Counted from the stretch's first letter, positions 10,050-21,273 are shown. The stretch is 64,000 bases of DNA from Dipteronia dyeriana (GCA_032871835.1 CM065298.1:14947096-15011095); one strand, 5' to 3'. Notes: generated by a model from the letters alone, not told the origin. Program-made: numbers and translations.

Positions 10050-10705
10050 ATTGGGAAATTAAAACACCATCTTCCTTCTGCTTTACTTCTATGCCAAGAT
10101 AGTATGACGTTAGACTAATATCTGTCATCTAGTAATTGTTTTCTTGAACTCTTCGAACATGCTTGGATTATTCCTTGTGAAGATTATAAGACGTCACCAT
10201 CTATAATCTTTACATAAAGTGTATGCTCATGTGGGCATTTTGTGAAGTTGTGTTCTTGAAAGTATTTATCAATTTGGCTATTCCATGCCCTCGGTGCTTG
10301 CTTTAATCCATAAAGTGCCTTTTTTAACTTGAGAACTTTATCTTCTTGACCTTTCACCTTATAGCCCAATGGTTGCTTAATGTAGACCTCTTCTTCAAGG
10401 ACTCTATTCAAGAAAGCATATTTGAAATCCATTTGGTAGATTTTTTACCTATTTTGAGTGGCTAGAAAATTAATTAATCTTACAGTTTCCAAGCGGGCAA
10501 CATGAGCAAATACCTCATCATAGTCGATTCCAGCTCTTTGACTATAGCCCTTTGCCACGAGTCTTGCTTTGTATCGCTCAATCTTTCCATTAGCATTTTT
10601 CTCAACCTTGTACACCCATTTTAGGTCAATTGCGTTCTGTTCTTTTGGAAGTGATGCAAGCTCCCAAGTATTATTCTTCCTAATTGCTTTAATCTCCTTA
10701 TCCAT
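10050..10705 (-). pseudogene. Copia reverse transcriptase, copy 1, YVDD motif missing
   Basis: Two frames (10705-10445 and 10432-10184) give [60 protein letters not shown], then KALYGLKQAPRAWNSQIDKY. The next expected block, the catalytic YVDD strand, is absent: the frame goes from DGDVL directly to a frame reading IFTRNNPSMFEEF. About 30 nt are lost and the frame is shifted. The motif-A aspartate is present as MDFKYAFLN, normally MDVKSAFLN. The same loss occurs in copies 2 and 3. Confidence 0.85.
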
Positions 10706-11056
10706 TGTATCTCTCCACTTCTTATTTTACACAGCTTCTTGAAAACTTACTAGTTCTCAATCAGTAAAAAGATAGAAGAGTGTGATATCTTCTATCCTCT
10801 AGGTATTCTCATAAATTTCTTATAGGCTCCTTGCACGTGACTTACACCTTTCATTCATAGATGGTGGCGAATCTCCAACAATTGTTATTGGTGAAGTATG
10901 TGGAGTGGAAAATTCTAGTACATGTTCACTTGCTTGCTCTAAGCTTTGTTGCATGTCTTATTCAATATAGGGATTGAAGTTATAAGTTTCAACAGGTTTC
11001 CTAAAATTTCAATGGCTTTATTTGTCGAACTCCACTTCCCGACTTTTTACAGTCTT

Positions 11057-12060
11057 CTATGTATTTGGGTTGTATAGCTTATAGCCTTTAGAGCTTAAGT
11101 CATACCCGATGGAGATGAACTTCTCACTTTTATAATTGAGCTTAGTTATTGTCTCGTTAGGAACATGCATATAAGCCATACTCCCAAATACTTTTAAATG
11201 AGAAATCCCACGTTTTCTTCCACTCCATGCTTTTTGTGGCATCTTTCCCTACACACTTCTTGTTGGCGAGCTATTGGACAAGTAGACCGCACACTCCATA
11301 ACTTCTTCCCAAACCTCCTTTGGCATCTCTTTGCTTTTGAGCATGCTTCGTTCCATGTCAAGAATAGTTATGTTCTTCATTTCAGCCACATCATTTTATT
11401 GAGAGGATCTTGGAACTTTCAACGGTTTTTGAATGCCATGGTCTTAACAAAATTCTTAGAATTCATGGGAAGTAAATTCAAATCCTCGATCGGATCTCAT
11501 GGACTTGATCTCGCGTCCACTTTCTTTCTCCACAGCTACTTTGAACTTTTTGAATGCTTTAAAGTCTTCTGATTTTTCATCAAGAAATATACCCAAGTTT
11601 TTCTTGAAAAATCATCAATAAATAGAAGAAAATAGTTACTTTTACCAAGGGAATTTGGCTTGATTGGTCCACATACATCGATATGTATGAACATGAGTGT
11701 CTTCTTGGCTCTTGAGTTCTACTCTTTTGGAAAACTATTTCAGAACTGCTTTCCAAGTAAACATCCTTCGCAAAGTTGATTAGGGTGATTGATAGGAGGC
11801 AATCCTCTCACCATCCTCTTCTAGGATAACAGGTCTAATATGTTAAAATTTAAGTGCCTAAACCAAAGATGCCATGGCTAAGATTTATCTTTGTAGCAAG
11901 AATTGAGACACATTGCTACATCGCTTTAAATACTCAACAAGAACATTCTATTTTTTGACACTGGCACCTTGGAGATCAAATTACTTATATCATCTTTTAT
12001 AGAAAAACTATGATCTCTCATGTGAATATCATAGTCTTTTTCTTAGAGTTGTCTCAAACT
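11057..12060 (-). pseudogene. Copia integrase, copy 1, fragmented
   Basis: Broken frames retain WHLWFRHLNFNILDLL (pre-integrase), [20 protein letters not shown] (integrase core with [14 protein letters not shown]), and the C-terminal part AWSGRKRGISHLKVFGSMAY through SEKFISIGYDLSSKGYKLYN. Multiple stops and frameshifts separate these blocks, so no integrase can be made. Confidence 0.8.
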
Positions 12061-12114
12061 CAAGATATTAATTTTCATATTGGGCACGTTGTAAACATTT
12101 GATAGAAATTGATG

Positions 12115-12705
12115 TCATCCATTCTTCAAGCGGATTAGGATCTTACTTTTGCCTTTCACCGAAATCTTAGACATATCACCAAAGAAAACATTGCCGCTCA
12201 CCGATTCATCGAGGTCCACGAACATGCTTCTTCTTCCACACATATGGTTACTTGCTTCGGTGCCAATGTACCAAGTGTTATCTTGCCTTCCATTATTTTC
12301 GTTGCATGCTAATAATAGAGTACCTTCTTCTTGGATTTTGTCTTCCACATAATTAGCCTTCTCTTCAATTTTTGTTTCAGGAGCTCTACATTCTGAAATA
12401 TAATGACCAAATTTTTGACAGTTATAACACTTGATTTGTGACTTGTTATACCTTGACCTTGAGTTGCTACTCCCATGACCATATGCTGAGTATTCTCTTT
12501 TATCTTCATTATTGTTGCAACCTCCTTGTCCACATCCATGACCTCGACGTCGTCCTCGTCCTTGGCCACGACCTATTACACGTTGACTTCGTTCATTGCT
12601 AAAGCTTTCTTTCTTCTCCTTCGAATGAACTTGCATCTTGAGGAGTTTTTCCACAATATCGTGTTTCTTCTTATGCTTTTCTTCATATGCTTGCAACGAC
12701 CCCAA
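12115..12705 (-). pseudogene. Copia zinc knuckle and protease, copy 1
   Basis: A 196-residue frame. It starts with the end of Gag (LQAYEEKHKKKHDIVEKLLK), then a GR-rich stretch, the zinc knuckle CYNCQKFGHYISEC, and the protease site WYIGTEASNHMCG. Related elements read WYLDTGASNHM, so the catalytic Asp is replaced by Gly and the following Gly by Glu. Confidence 0.85.
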
Positions 12706-12860
12706 TAGTTAGTTAATAGTCATCTCTTCCAAGTCTTTCGTTTTTTCAATCGTTACATCGATTTACTCAAATTTAGGATTCAATGAGCGTAGTAGTATCT
12801 TTTCCGTTATCTTCACATCTTCTAACTCTTCACCGTTTCTTTTCATTTGATCAGAAATGG

Positions 12861-13268
12861 CTAAGACTCTTGTGAAATAATCGAAGATAGACTCGGACGT
12901 AAAGATTCAAACTCACCTCTTAATGTTTGGAGACGTACCTTTTTGACTTGATCTGATCCTTTGCAAGAGGTTTTAAGTTTTCCCCATGCTTCTTTAGTAG
13001 ACGTTGCACTTGAAATCTTCTCGAAGCCATCATCATCCAAGGCCTGATAGATGAGGAAGAAACCTTTATTTTCTCTCTTTCTTAATTCTCTTAAATTGTC
13101 TTTTTCAGTTTGGGAAAGTGTAGCCTCATTTTTTGGCTCACGGTAGCATTTCTCTACAATTTCCCAAACATGTGCACCCAAAAGAGCCTTCATCTTAATA
13201 CTCCAATTATAGAAGTTGCTCTTGTTGAGCACATGAACTTGGAAGGAAGCCATGCCGTTGCTAGACAT
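12861..13268 (-). pseudogene. Copia Gag, copy 1
   Basis: MSSNGMASFQVHVLNKSNFY then NWSIKMKALLGAHVWEIVEK, the typical copia capsid start. The 135-residue frame continues to [15 protein letters not shown], then shifts frame, and the remainder (12709-12860) joins the next frame by stops. Gag packages the element RNA into cytoplasmic particles. The start is just inside the primer-binding site, as expected. Confidence 0.85.
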
Positions 13269-13312
13269 ATCTCTTAAAAGTTAGGAGGGATCTTGTAGCT
13301 CTGATACCACTT

Positions 13313-13723
13313 TGTTGGAAGCGAAAAGTTTTAAGACTTAGTAACTTTTAGGAACAGGAATTAAAACAAAGAGAATTTTAGTGGAAGAGAACTCTTTATT
13401 ATTAATTTTCAAATTTTTGGCTTGATACAAAATGATGAACCTTACCTCTATTTATAGTAGTAGCACCTCCTTAACCAATGGCTAGGATTATGTTACCACA
13501 CATTTAAACTAGTGGTTACAATTAAGTGTCTAGAATTCTCTTATAAAATATCTATGACTCTAGAATACTCATACACTCTAGAATATTTTTACAACTATCT
13601 AGATTTTTCCCAAATAATAATCTAGAACAAACTTCTAGAAACTAGGCCTTTTGGGCTTAATTAATTGGACATTTATTTTAAGCCCAATAATTTTTGGATC
13701 AAATCAAGTTTAATTATCCAACA
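13313..13723 (-). repeat. 5' LTR of copia copy 1
   Basis: 411 bp ending CCAACA on the plus strand, followed by ATATTTGCC. Adjacent on the left is the primer-binding site (13298-13309). Confidence 0.9.
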
Positions 13724-14165
13724 ATATTTGCCAAATGCTATTACATTTCTATACATTAAGCTGTTTAAAACAAAGCTGCATATAAAAGATGTGAAGCTTC
13801 TGCATTACATGATTGATATTTCCCGTACATTTCATGACTGATCTCACCATCTAAAAAATGCAATTAAATTTTCCTTCGTCCACGGCTTTCCTTTTTCATT
13901 CTCATTTGAGACTACGAAGCTTCTGCATTACATGTACACATCTTGTACATTTGTAGTAGACTGTTTTAGTGATTGATTCCAGTAATACTGAGCTCAAGAT
14001 TAGCAAGATGTGTCTAACATGTACCCACTAATATGATCCTTTTTTGTTCTCTTCAACACTTATTTCCAGTAAATATTGTAGAGGTAAAACAGATTCGATC
14101 AAGAAGTCCATGCCTTTTTTTCGAACTCTGCTATAGCTAAACACAGATAATATATATAATCAATC
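13724..14165. other. Unit spacer between copia and LINE
   Basis: Non-coding block shared with 24189-24640 and 38659-39110 (for example CCTTCGTCCACGGC and AGACTGTTTTAGTGA-like phrases). It is part of the duplicated unit. Confidence 0.75.
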
Positions 14166-14681
14166 TCTAATGTGGATGAGTTAAGAGCTATTCTTAAGGC
14201 TTGAGAAATTTGCTGCGACGCTCGTTGGCTAGCGACGTAGAGATCGTCAGCGACTCGAAGACTGCGGTTTCTTAGGTCAATACCAACGATTTTGGTTGTC
14301 TCAAGTATCTGGAAATCATTCGCCACATTCGAAGTATGTGTGACTAAAACGGGAACATTACAGTTATTCACACTCGGAGGGATGCAAATTCTTTTGCGGA
14401 TATGTTGGCTAAGAAAACTGCTAGCAATACTGGGGATTTTGTGGTTTGGGGTGACTCTTGATGTTGTTTTTCATTTTTTCGCTTTTCTGTTGTGCTTCTC
14501 TGCTTTGGTCTGTTGTTCTTTGGTTTGCTGTTTAAGCGGTGTGGTGCCTGTTTCTGTGTTATTTTTGCATGCTGTGGTTGTTGGGGGTTTTGTATTTGCT
14601 GGTGTTGTTTTGTTTTTCAGATCCTCTTGGCTTGGCGGCCTGTTGAATAAATCTCTTCGTTTATCGTTAAAAAAAATGTAG
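14166..14681 (+). mobile_element. LINE 3' fragment (RNase H end plus 3' UTR), unit A only
   Basis: It is flanked by AATCAATC duplications at 14158-14165 and 14682-14689. The matching empty sites are in units B and C (about 24632 and 39104). It begins inside the LINE RNase H (NVDELRAILKA) and reaches the conserved end VIHTRRDANSFADMLAKKTA (about 14370-14430). A T/G-rich 3' UTR, an AATAAA-like GAATAAATC, and a short A run follow. It is a 5'-truncated insertion in typical non-LTR fashion. Confidence 0.8.
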
Positions 14682-14722
14682 AATCAATCAAGAACCAGGT
14701 ACATAGTTAAGAATCAATCAAG

Positions 14723-14926
14723 TGTAAGCATTATGTATAAAGAAAGAATTAAATCTCGTATTGTATACTTAAGTATGTATAAAAGTATACCTGGAATCAC
14801 AGCGGAAACCATCTAACTGGTAGAGAGTCTTAATCCCGACTCCATAATAATGCAACAACTTGGAAAGAATAAAAGAAAGTCTTCTACTATCTTCTCACCC
14901 TTCTCAGATTGCCTAATGAGGAGACA
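14723..14926 (-). repeat. Partial LTR of the LARD-like element, unit A
   Basis: Begins TGTAAGCATTATGTATAAAG after ATCAATCAAG, exactly as the complete LTRs at 24645 and 39147. Homology stops near 14926 (GGAGACAG), where unrelated DNA begins. The rest of the element is missing in unit A. Confidence 0.8.
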
Positions 14927-16132
14927 GACGGGGAAACATCGTTGTAGTGTCATTAGATATGAACATTTAAGTTCGGCCTCGTAAGGGCACAAGTCACAGA
15001 GACTAGCACAACGGCAAGCAAGGGATCGATCCACATGGAGGTGGGATTCACCGATCATCTCTAGTTCTAGCTATTATTACAACACTCCAAGTGGACTCGT
15101 GTGTTGCGTGTGCGGAAAAATGAATAATAATATAACTAAATAACTTATATAAATGATATATACAATGATAGATGGAATGGAGATATGCATGAAATGTGGT
15201 TACACTAGAGAAACGACTCAATCATGACAATCCTCCTAATTACGTTTTAGACTCACCTAATCCTCAAATGTGCAAGTATATCATATGCTCATATCCCCTT
15301 AATTAATCTATAATCTGTAATCTCCCTTGATGTCTTAGAGATAGTATCCATATATACCCGAAATCTCTCTCGAGTAATCTGGACAATATATATGAATCCA
15401 TTAAGCACGTGGAATACAAATCGAACCCTATACGCTAGCCTAGTGGTTCTAGCACTTTCTAGTCAAGCATAGTGAATGTTTATCTAAGCATTGTCAAACG
15501 CGTCTCCTCTCGGTACATATCATCTAACCATGGATCAATTACAAAGTGATCAATTAAGCAAAAGCTTTAAGCACTCAAAACATCCATATAACAACACAAG
15601 CACAAGAAAAATGTCGGTGGTCTTTACTTATAGGTCAAAGATTTGGTTTAGTCAACTCCCTAGGATGGCTAAACATGGGAAACAAGTTTACCTAATAACT
15701 ACATGCAACAATGTGATTGTTATATCATTAAGAATATTCAATATAGATTAAAGGTTCATCCTCTTGATTATGGAGTTTTCCCACAATCAATTCATCACCC
15801 AATCATGTCACGTGGATGCATAATTGTGTCTTAATACAAAGACCCATTAAGAACAAGGATATGAACCAATGTCAATTTAGCAACTAAAAGCCTGAACTGA
15901 AACCTTTTCTACTATTTGGGGCTAAAATCCCTATTACTCAAATTACTCAATAAATGGAATTTCAAGTCATCCATCAATCAATCAACAATCATGGGTATCT
16001 AATTTCTACTCTAAATTACAACTACTCCTAAACCCAATCATAGACAAATATTGATTTCTAACAATTCATACACATACATATCATATTAAGATCATAAAAA
16101 CACATACATATCATATTAAGATCCTGTCACAA
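14927..16132. other. Unassigned repeat-like DNA at the A/B junction
   Basis: No ORF with family resemblance. It replaces what in other units is the rest of the LARD element, U5, the LINE fragment and the first 60% of U2. At the right edge a 23-bp phrase (CACATACATATCATATTAAG...) is repeated at about 16071 and 16110, just before U2 sequence resumes. Confidence 0.6.
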
Positions 16133-16202
16133 TAGCTTGCTATTGGGGTCTTCAAGTGTCGCCCATGTGTTGCATTATTGCATGGGCTTGGCGCACCCCA
16201 AC
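16133..16202 (+). pseudogene. U2: U2 snRNA 3' third, unit B
   Basis: Starts CCTGTCACAATAGC and contains stem-loop III (CAATAGCTTGCTATTG, perfectly paired) and stem-loop IV (GCCCATG / CATGGGC) through GCGCACCCCA. This corresponds to about the last 70 nt of the 196-nt U2. The branch-pairing region, Sm site and promoter are missing. The downstream 3' box (CAATGTTAGTTTAA) and flank match units C and D, so this is the remnant of a true fourth U2 locus. Confidence 0.88.
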
Positions 16203-16517
16203 CAATGTTAGTTTAATTTTATCAAATAAATTCTTGTAGCTTTCCAAGTATTAGTGAACTTTTACTGGCAATATTATATATATGTGATCTTAGTATGTGT
16301 CGGCAGTTTTTAGGTTGAGTAGTGGTGTTTACAAGAACAAGAATATTATATATTGCCCTGACCCAAACACTTCACTTATTTTGATGTATTATAATTAAGT
16401 TAACAAGTTTAGAGCTTATAGGTTAAGTAACCGATGTCATGAAGTTGGCTCTTACAAAATTTTGAATGTCAAAATTTTGATCCAATAGAGAATCACCTCA
16501 GACAAAAACTATAACCT

Positions 16518-16599
16518 CAACAGCTATTTTGGGGTTCTCAAGTGTCCCCCATGCCCATACCCATGCGTTGAACTACTGCACGGGTTTGTTAAACTCCCT
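16518..16599 (+). pseudogene. U2: Second degenerate U2 3' fragment, unit B
   Basis: GGGGTTCTCAAGTGTCCCCC, then ATGCGTTGAACTACTGCACG, resembles U2 stem-loops III-IV with a 12-bp internal duplication of CCCATG. The same fragment occurs in unit C at 32507-32587. It lies about 320 bp downstream of the proper U2 end. Confidence 0.65.
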
Positions 16600-16680
16600 A
16601 TCAATTGTAATGCGAGGTATAACTTGTACCATAACTTCATAAGTTTAAGAGGTTTACTATTCGAGCTAACCTCAACTTAC

Positions 16681-16946
16681 CTAGTAGCACCTCCTTAACC
16701 ATTGACTAGGATTATACCACCATACATTTAAATAATGGTTACAATTAAATATCTAGAATTATTTTCTAAAATATCTATGATTATAGAATACTCTTACACT
16801 CTAGAATATTTTTACAACTATCTAGATTTTTTTCAAGTGATAATCTAAAACAAACTTCTATAAACTCGGCCTATTGGACTTAATTAATTGGATATTTATT
16901 TTAAGCCCAATAATTTTTGGATCAAATCAAGTTTAATTTCCCAACA
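16681..16946 (-). repeat. Truncated 3' LTR of copia copy 2
   Basis: The right 266 bp of the 411-bp LTR, ending CCAACA before the CCCCCTTTAAA polypurine tract complement. Confidence 0.85.
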
Positions 16947-17200
16947 CCCCCTTTAAACTTGATTTGTCATTCCTAGTAAGCTTCTCATCCTGATAAAGTC
17001 TTCATGCTTGAGTGGCTTAGTGAAGATATTAGCTACTTGATCTTGAGATTTTACGTACCCCAATTGTACATCCTTTCCTGTGATGCACTCTCTTATGTAG
17101 TGTTAGCGTGTATCAATGTGTTTGCATCGATCATGGAAGATTGGATTTTTTGCTTTGGCCATCGCTGCTTTATTGTAACCATTACCTCAGTTAGCTTCTC

Positions 17201-17722
17201 TTATGTCATGCCCAACTCCTTTATGAGGCTTCTCAACCAAATCGCATGACACACACATGACGTGGCAACTATATATTCTGCTTCACAAGTAGATAATGTG
17301 ACTATCGACTGCTTCTTTGACATCCAAGTAAATACAGTGTCTCTTAAGAAGAGCACAAATTCATTAGTGTTTTTTTTATCATCCAAGTCTCTAGCCCAGC
17401 TGTTATCACTATATCCAAGAAGTCTATATTCATTAGATTGATAGTAAAACATCTTAAAGTTTATCGTACCTTTGATGTAACGAAGTATTTGCTTACCCGT
17501 CTTTAGATGAGTGGTTGTTGGAGCCTCCATCTAACGACTAACTAGTCTAACGATATAGAGAATATTGGGTCTCGTACAAGTCAAGTAGTGCAAACTTCCA
17601 ACCAAGCTCTTGAAGCTTGCTACATCAACAGGTTCTCCTTCATCATACTTGGATAACTTAACTCCATTTTCTATCGGTGTGCTTACAAGCACAAAATCAT
17701 TCATCTTGAACTTCTTGAGCAA
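17201..17722 (-). pseudogene. Copia RNase H region, copy 2
   Basis: Two frames (17722-17531 and 17530-17201) meet at one stop. They give VASFKSLVGSLHYLTCTRPN, then MEAPTTTHLKTGKQILRYIK, GYSDNSWARDLDDKKNTNEF and WMSKKQSIVTLSTCEAEYIV. The motifs are closer to the family norm than in copy 1 (STCEAEY intact). Confidence 0.85.
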
Positions 17723-17859
17723 CTCCCTTGCATAACTTTAATGGGAAATTAAAACACCATCTTCCTTCTGCTTTACTTTTATGCCAAGATAGTGTGACAT
17801 TAGCCCAATATCTGTCATCTTGTAATTGCTTTCTTGAACTCTTCGAACAAGCTTGGATT

Positions 17860-18289
17860 ATTCCTTGTGAAGATTACAAGACGTCAACATCTTTAATCTT
17901 CACATAAAGTGCATGCTTATGTGGGCATTTTAGGAAGTTGTGTTCTTGGAAGTATTTATCAATTTGGCTATTCCATGCCCTTGATGCCTGCTTTAATCCA
18001 TAATGTGCCTTTTTTAACTTGAGAACTTTATCTTCTTGATCTTTCACCTTATAGCCCACTGGTTGCTCAATGTAGACCTCTACTTCAAGGATACTATTCA
18101 AGAAAGCAGATTTGACATCCATTTGGTAGATTTTCCACCAATTTTGAGCGGCTAGAGAATTAATTAATCTTATAGTTTCCTAGCGGGCAACATGAGAAAA
18201 TACCTCATCGTAGTCGATTCCAGCCCTATGACTATAGCCCTTTGCCACGAGTCTTGCTTTGTATCACTTAATCTCTCCATTAGCAATTT
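17860..18289 (-). pseudogene. Copia reverse transcriptase C-terminal part, copy 2
   Basis: The frame MDVKSAFLNSILEVEVYIEQ carries the motif-A Asp, followed by KAHYGLKQASRAWNSQIDKY. YVDD is missing: DVDVL runs straight to IFTRNNPSLFEEF in another frame, the same lesion as in copies 1 and 3. The N-terminal part lies beyond the solo LTR, at 19833-20045. Confidence 0.85.
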
Positions 18290-19827
18290 TGACAGGACCT
18301 AGCCTGACTCCTCTATTGAGTACGAGAGAGGCTGTACTTTTTACTAACATGATAAAGAATTTCGACTAAAATTCCATAGAAAATACTTGCTTTTAAACAT
18401 AAAAAGAATATAAGTAAAATATTAGAATATATTGGAGAGTACAAAATGTACATAATTGTAAATCCTTTATTGTCATTTTCGTTCATTACAAAAAGTCAGT
18501 CAAAATCTCGACCAGACAAAATCTGACCATTATTTTTCAAATTAAAATGACCAACATTCTGAGTAGGCCGAGTAGGAAATCTGAGTAGGAAAACTAAACA
18601 TGCCGACCATGCCTCAAAATATATATATGAAAATTAAAATGCATGACTCTTGCGCTTCATGAGGTCATCGAGTGGCCCACCTCAAAACTTCAGAGTCCAA
18701 ACAACCGAACAGCTACTTGGAAAAATACTTTTAAAGTAAAAGAATCAGCGCTAACGTCTAGTGAGTGAATGGAAAACTTTTAAAAACATAAGTTTTTTTC
18801 TGAACAATCTTTTCAATATGCATCAGATTTAACAAACTAAATATTACTGTATCTTGTCAAATAATCCCACAAACATAACATAACTGGGTAGTTGAAGATA
18901 ATATATCTACAATCACTATTAATAAACTAATGCACAATTCTTTTCTGAACAAGAACAATATAATTTATAAAATCTTAATCTGCACCAAATTAGTACCCAT
19001 GGATATCATTAATACGTAAGCCGAATTGCTTCGTGCATACGCAGAGTCGGGAATAACTTCTGTCATACACGTGTAGAGTGACTCAATACTCTTTTAATTT
19101 GTCGTACACATACACAGCGACTCATCTGACATACACATGTGTAGAACGGTCCCAAAACCTAACAATAATCATAACTGGGGAAGAGTATAGACATGGTGCT
19201 TTTATAAAATTATTCATAATCTCTTCTCATTATTTATAAAAGTAATAGCTAATATTTCTGAGTGCTAATATAAGCATAAAACATACTTTCAGTTCTCTGT
19301 ATATTTACCATAAATCATCAAAAGAAATAAATCGCTTGAATGACTTGCGACAATTAATTTTCAGCATAAAACTGAAAAAAATTTGAGTTAAAAACAAAAC
19401 CGAAAACTTTTTCACTCACAACTTAGACGTCAAGCTTAATTCGGACAAAGTATGCTAGGTTCCCCTACTTCGTCTTCTTTCCCTAACAATCACATAAAAT
19501 ACTAATAGAAACTGGAATTCAAAGAAGAATCAACCAAAAATTTACAGTATTATGAGAAACTCTACTGACTTCTCTTCATTTTTCTTCCTTTTCTTTCCAT
19601 TCTTCTGCTCGATTCTACTGCTTTCTAGTTCTCATAATGTTTATCCTCCAGTATATATAGGTATAGATAAACACAACTGAAGTTGTGAGCTAGTTAACTA
19701 AGCTCACAGCTGTCAGTCAACCAGACAAGCTACAAATGCTTACTCACCTATTCACTTTCCATTTCACGCTTATCCGTCTTTTTTTTAATTGGGCCTTTAG
19801 TTAAGCCTGAATGGTTTGAGTGTTACA
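18290..19827 (-). repeat. Solo LTR of the Tekay-like gypsy family
   Basis: TGACAGGACC...GTGTTACA, 1538 bp, with 5-bp duplications AATTT at 18285-18289 and 19828-19832. The uninterrupted site is seen in copia copy 3 at about 34273. It matches the LTRs of the element at 40660-47585, including the repeated CATACACGTGTAGAG-type phrases. The internal region was lost by LTR-LTR recombination. Confidence 0.93.
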
Positions 19828-19832
19828 AATTT

Positions 19833-21240
19833 TCTATGCCTTGTACACCCATTTTAGGTCAAATTCCTTCTGTTCTTTTGGAAGTGATGCAAGCTCCCAA
19901 GTATTATTCTTCCTAATTGCTTTAATCTCCTCATCCATTGTATCTCTCCACTTCTTATTTTGCACTGCTTCTTGAAAACTTTCTAGTTCGCAATCGGTAA
20001 AAAGATAGAAGAGTGTGAGATCTTCTATCCTCTCGGTATTCTCATAAATTTATTGTAGGCTCCTTGCACGTTGCTTTCTCCTTTCATTCATAAATGGTGG
20101 CGAATCTCCAACAATTGTTATTGGTGAAGTATGTGGAGTGGCAAATTCTAGTACATGTTCATTTGCTTGCTCCAAGCTTTGTTGCATGTCTTCTTCAATA
20201 TAGGGATTGAAGTTATAAATTTCATCAGGTTTCCCAAAATCCAAACGGCTTTGTTTGTCGAACTCCACTTCTCGACTTATTACAGTTTTCTAAGTATTTG
20301 GGTTGTATAGCTTATAGCCTTTAGAGCTTAAGTTATACCCGATGGAGATGAACTTCTCACTTTTGTCATTGAGCTTAGTTATTATCTTGTCAGGAACATG
20401 CACATAAGCAATACTCCCAAATACTTTTAAATGAGAAATCTCATGTTTTCTTCTACTCCATGCTTCTTGTGGCGTCTTTCCCCATACACTTCTTGTCGGT
20501 GAGCGATTAGATAAGTAGACCGCACACGCCACAACTTCTGCCCAAACCTCCTTTGGCACCCCTTTGCTTTTGAGCATGCTTCGTTCCGTGTCAAGAATAG
20601 TTCTATTCTTCATTTCAGCCATACTGTTTTGTTAAGGGGATCTTGGGAATATCAACGGTCGTCGAATGCCAGGGCTTCACAAAATTCTTGGAATTCATGG
20701 GAAGTAAATTCACCTACTAGATCGGATCTCATGGACTTGATCTTGCGTCCACTTTCTTTCTCCACAGCTACTTTGAACTTCTTGAATGCTCTAAAGACTT
20801 CTAATTTTGATAAAAAAATATACCCACGTTTTTCTTGAAAAATTGTCAATAAATAGAAGAAAATAGTTACTTTTACTAAGGGAATTTGGCTTGATTTGTC
20901 CACATACATCGGTATGTATGAGCTCGAGTGGCTTCTAGGCTCTTGAGTTCTACTCTTTTGGAAAACTCTTTCAGAATTTCTTTCCAAGTAAACATGCTTT
21001 GCAAAGTTGATTAGGGTGATTGATATGAGGCAGTCCTCTTACCATAGCTTTCTTGGATAACAAGTCTAATCCGTTAAAATTTAAGTGCCTAAACCGAAGA
21101 TGCCATAGCTAAGATTTATCTTTGTAGCAATCATTGAGACACATTGCTACATCGCTTTGAATTCTCAACAAGAACATTCTATTTATTGATATTGGTACCT
21201 TGGTGATCAAATTACTTCTTTCATCTCTTATAGAAAAACT
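19833..21240 (-). pseudogene. Copia integrase and reverse transcriptase start, copy 2
   Basis: Fragments from right to left are the pre-integrase and core around [20 protein letters not shown], and the second Asp region MRSDLVGEFTSHEFQEFCEA. Next comes the Glu region AEMKNRTILDTERSMLKSKG (20622), then SHLKVFGSIAYVHVPDKI. The linker MEFDKQSRLDFGKPDEIYNF follows at 20268, and the reverse transcriptase start runs up to the solo LTR. The usual integrase motifs are AERKNRT and SDRGGEF, so changes have accumulated. Stops separate the frames. Confidence 0.8.
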
Positions 21241-21273
21241 ATGATCTCTCTTGTGAATATCATAGTCTTTTTC

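Larger units (their letters stand above)
8845..13723 (-). mobile_element. Ty1/copia element, copy 1 (unit A), full length but dead
   Basis: A 4.9-kb element with 411-bp LTRs at both ends (TGTTGG...CCAACA). The target duplication is GTATT (8840-8844) against ATATT (13724-13728); copies 2 and 3 keep GTATT on the right. The initiator-Met primer-binding site GCTCTGATACCA (plus strand) is at 13298-13309 and the polypurine tract appears as CCCCCCTTAAA from 9256. Minus-strand domain order is Gag, zinc knuckle, protease, integrase, reverse transcriptase, RNase H, which is the copia order. Many stops and frameshifts are present. The right flank (TTTGCCAAATGCTATTAC) is the same as beside copies 2 and 3, so the three copies arose by segmental duplication, not by separate insertions. 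Confidence 0.92.

Noticed and set aside
14292..14681. 129-residue hydrophobic plus-strand frame
   Set aside because: It covers the LINE RNase H end in the wrong frame and then the T/G-rich 3' UTR, which gives artificial Phe/Leu/Val-rich sequence.
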